Assembly: GCA_003486945.1 (NCBI GenBank) | Contig: DNFL01000302.1 | Location: 893-8,463, forward strand | Source of the DNA: Hyphomonas sp. | GTDB lineage: Bacteria > Pseudomonadota > Alphaproteobacteria > Caulobacterales > Hyphomonadaceae | Direction: 5' to 3' | Length of the DNA stretch: 7,571 nt | Shown here: one piece after another, positions 6,682-7,571 of the stretch | Position numbering within the stretch: position 1 is the stretch's first letter | How the letters are laid out: each line of letters begins with the position of its first letter | Translations under genes and position numbers: made by a program | The notes under the pieces: generated by a model | What the model was told of the DNA's origin: nothing | What the model saw: the letters and a program-made list of their open reading frames with translations, nothing else | Database searches by the model: none

Positions 6682-6763
6682 ATTCCCTTCTCTTTTTTGG
6701 TTCACCGGCAAGGCGAAGCGTCGCTGCGCAGTTCCCCGCCAGCGTGTGCGCGCCGTCATGCTC

Positions 6764-7571
6764 TCACTCGCCGGCAGACGGCTCCCAATATGTCTCGGGA
6801 GGGAACACGTCTTCCATTGTGCCGGCGATGGATGGGCCGTAGACGGGGTTCGGCAGGATGAACCAGCCCTTGCCCCACATCGCGTCAAATGCCGGCGCGG
6901 CGCTCAGCGCCTTGCGCTGCGGCGGGGCTAGGCCTTTGGCATTGAAAATGTCGGCAATATCGCCCAGCTGGTCGCCGATGAGCGTGATGACGCAATAGTT
7001 GTCGGAGATCGCATTGCGCCGCCCGTCCTTGCCGGAGCCGCCCGGCGCGTCGCCGCGCAGCCACAGGGTTGATCCGTGTGCGAACGTTCCGATGCCGGCC
7101 GCTTCCAGCGTCTCCGCCGTGCCAACCGCATTCTCCGCCTCGCGATTGGTATTGACGATCACTTCAACACCCGCCGCGCGGATTCGGGCGAGTGCGTCCA
7201 GTGCGCCGGGGATCGGCGCCGCCTTGCCGGCGCCTGTGCGCTCCCAGTCCAGCCAGACCGGGAAGTCGAACTCCTTGCCCGCCCGCACATGCCAGGCCAT
7301 CGATCCGAGGTTCCAGATCAGCGTCTCGTCGGCATCGAACACGGCGGCGAGCGGCTTGTCCCCGCAGGCGAGGAATTCCGGCGCCTCGGCAGATGCGCCC
7401 GGCGCCAGCACGACGCTCATGTTTGGGCGCTGCGCCGCCATGCGCTCGACATAGCCGGCAACCGCATTCCATTCCTGCACCATCACGATGCGTCCCTCGG
7501 CGGATCCGTAGAGCCATTGATCGCCCGCCGGCGGCGCTGCGACGGGCGCAGGTGTGTCGCTGACAGCCTTA
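6764..7571 (-). CDS. HAD-family acid phosphatase, class B / e(P4)-like, 5' partial
   Basis: The C-terminal 268 residues of a HAD-superfamily phosphatase of the PF03767 acid phosphatase / e(P4) 5'-nucleotidase type. Relatives are secreted or lipid-anchored and remove phosphate from nucleotides and other monoesters. Motif I is FDADET, with catalytic Asp codons at 7334-7336 and 7328-7330. Motif II is NTNR (7142-7153). The family lysine lies in GKDGRR, and motif IV is GDQLGD with the metal-binding Asp codon at 6971-6973. Tryptophans in VWLDWER also fit. The frame stays open to the window edge: a GTG at 7484-7486 could be taken as start, but upstream codons read QWLYGSAEGR, matching the conserved segment before the catalytic core. 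The true start and any signal peptide or lipobox therefore lie beyond 7571. The visible part is intact. Substrate is not determinable. Confidence 0.88.
   Translation of the reverse strand, partial: KAVSDTPAPVAAPPAGDQWLYGSAEGRIVMVQEWNAVAGYVERMAAQRPNMSVVLAPGASAEAPEFLACGDKPLAAVFDADETLIWNLGSMAWHVRAGKEFDFPVWLDWERTGAGKAAPIPGALDALARIRAAGVEVIVNTNREAENAVGTAETLEAAGIGTFAHGSTLWLRGDAPGGSGKDGRRNAISDNYCVITLIGDQLGDIADIFNAKGLAPPQRKALSAAPAFDAMWGKGWFILPNPVYGPSIAGTMEDVFPPETYWEPSAGE

Larger units (their letters stand above)
6501..6698 (+). ncRNA. Candidate structured small RNA (unnamed)
   Basis: This is a hypothetical transcript of about 200 nt, bounded by the promoter-like element ending at 6494 and by T6 at 6693-6698. 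It would contain a 9-bp long-range stem (GGTGGGGGA 6523-6531 with TCCCCCACC 6607-6615) and a perfect 12-bp stem (6632-6643 with 6670-6681) topped by a 5-bp inner stem. A further segment, CAGGCGC at 6514-6520, can pair with GCGCCTG at 6637-6643; this competes with the 12-bp stem and encloses the 9-bp stem, so two exclusive folds are possible. It matches no RNA family I know. The T run begins 11 nt after the stem, which weakens the terminator reading. Expression is unproven. Confidence 0.2.
6426..6763. other. Structured intergenic region between LysR and phosphatase genes
   Basis: These 338 nt hold no coding region I would defend. Plus-strand frames through here have no family-like sequence and run antisense into the phosphatase gene. 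What is present: the LysR start region and its presumed promoter, a plus-strand TTGACA-N17-TTCAAT element, a T-N11-A dyad, two inverted repeats (9 bp and 12 bp), and a T6 run at 6693-6698. The last 65 nt before the phosphatase stop show no strong terminator in the phosphatase direction. No tRNA or familiar RNA family is recognised. Confidence 0.7.

Noticed and set aside
6501..6700. Known RNA gene (SRP RNA, tmRNA, 6S RNA, RNase P RNA, tRNA) in the structured gap
   Set aside because: I found none of the conserved core sequences of SRP RNA, tmRNA or RNase P RNA and no cloverleaf. A 6S-like single long hairpin with a central bubble does not fit the stems seen.
6466..6931. Two overlapping plus-strand open frames (131 and 141 codons) in and beyond the intergenic gap
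   Set aside because: Both are Arg- and Ser-rich with no family resemblance and extend antisense into the phosphatase gene. One would start at the TTG inside the -35-like box. They are not convincing proteins.

Overview
The window is GC-rich and densely coded. It looks like chromosomal DNA from an alphaproteobacterium, most likely of the Caulobacterales/Hyphomonadaceae type. The main evidence is a full-length CckA-type hybrid histidine kinase (two N-terminal membrane segments, three PAS-like modules, kinase core, C-terminal receiver), which is the hub of the alphaproteobacterial CtrA cell-cycle phosphorelay. GANTC sequences, the CcrM methylation target in this class, are clustered just upstream of that gene. 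The genus-level placement is inference.

Layout: (1) Positions 1-71 are a short GC-extreme block with long C and G runs, downstream of the first gene. (2) 72-1931, minus: a DUF885 lipoprotein with an HExxxxHH metallopeptidase-like motif. (3) 1932-2108: a divergent intergenic region with three GANTC sites and two small hairpins in the presumed cckA leader. (4) 2109-4739, plus: cckA. (5) 4736-5467, minus: an alpha/beta hydrolase with an aspartate nucleophile, whose stop codon interlocks with that of cckA. (6) 5538-6425, minus: a LysR-family regulator, 70 nt upstream of the hydrolase and in the same direction. (7) 6426-6763: a 338-nt intergenic region with no convincing gene but unusually strong secondary-structure potential. 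(8) 6764-7571, minus: a class B / e(P4)-type HAD acid phosphatase, cut off at its 5' end by the window edge.

How the genes relate: the LysR gene and the alpha/beta hydrolase may be co-transcribed, so the regulator may control the hydrolase; this is inferred from order and spacing only. cckA appears monocistronic, being divergent from the DUF885 gene and convergent with the hydrolase. The DUF885 lipoprotein and the HAD phosphatase are both likely envelope hydrolases, but nothing ties them into one pathway.

The best candidate for something undescribed is the 6466-6698 intergenic region. On the plus strand it carries a perfect TTGACA box with a 4/6 -10 box at 17-nt spacing, a 9-bp long-range stem, a perfect 12-bp stem followed 11 nt later by T6, and a 7-nt segment that could compete for the 12-bp stem. 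Together these look like a roughly 200-nt structured RNA, but this is a hypothesis from sequence reading alone. The rest of the window is ordinary core-type chromosome; no mobile element, CRISPR array, tRNA or rRNA was seen.
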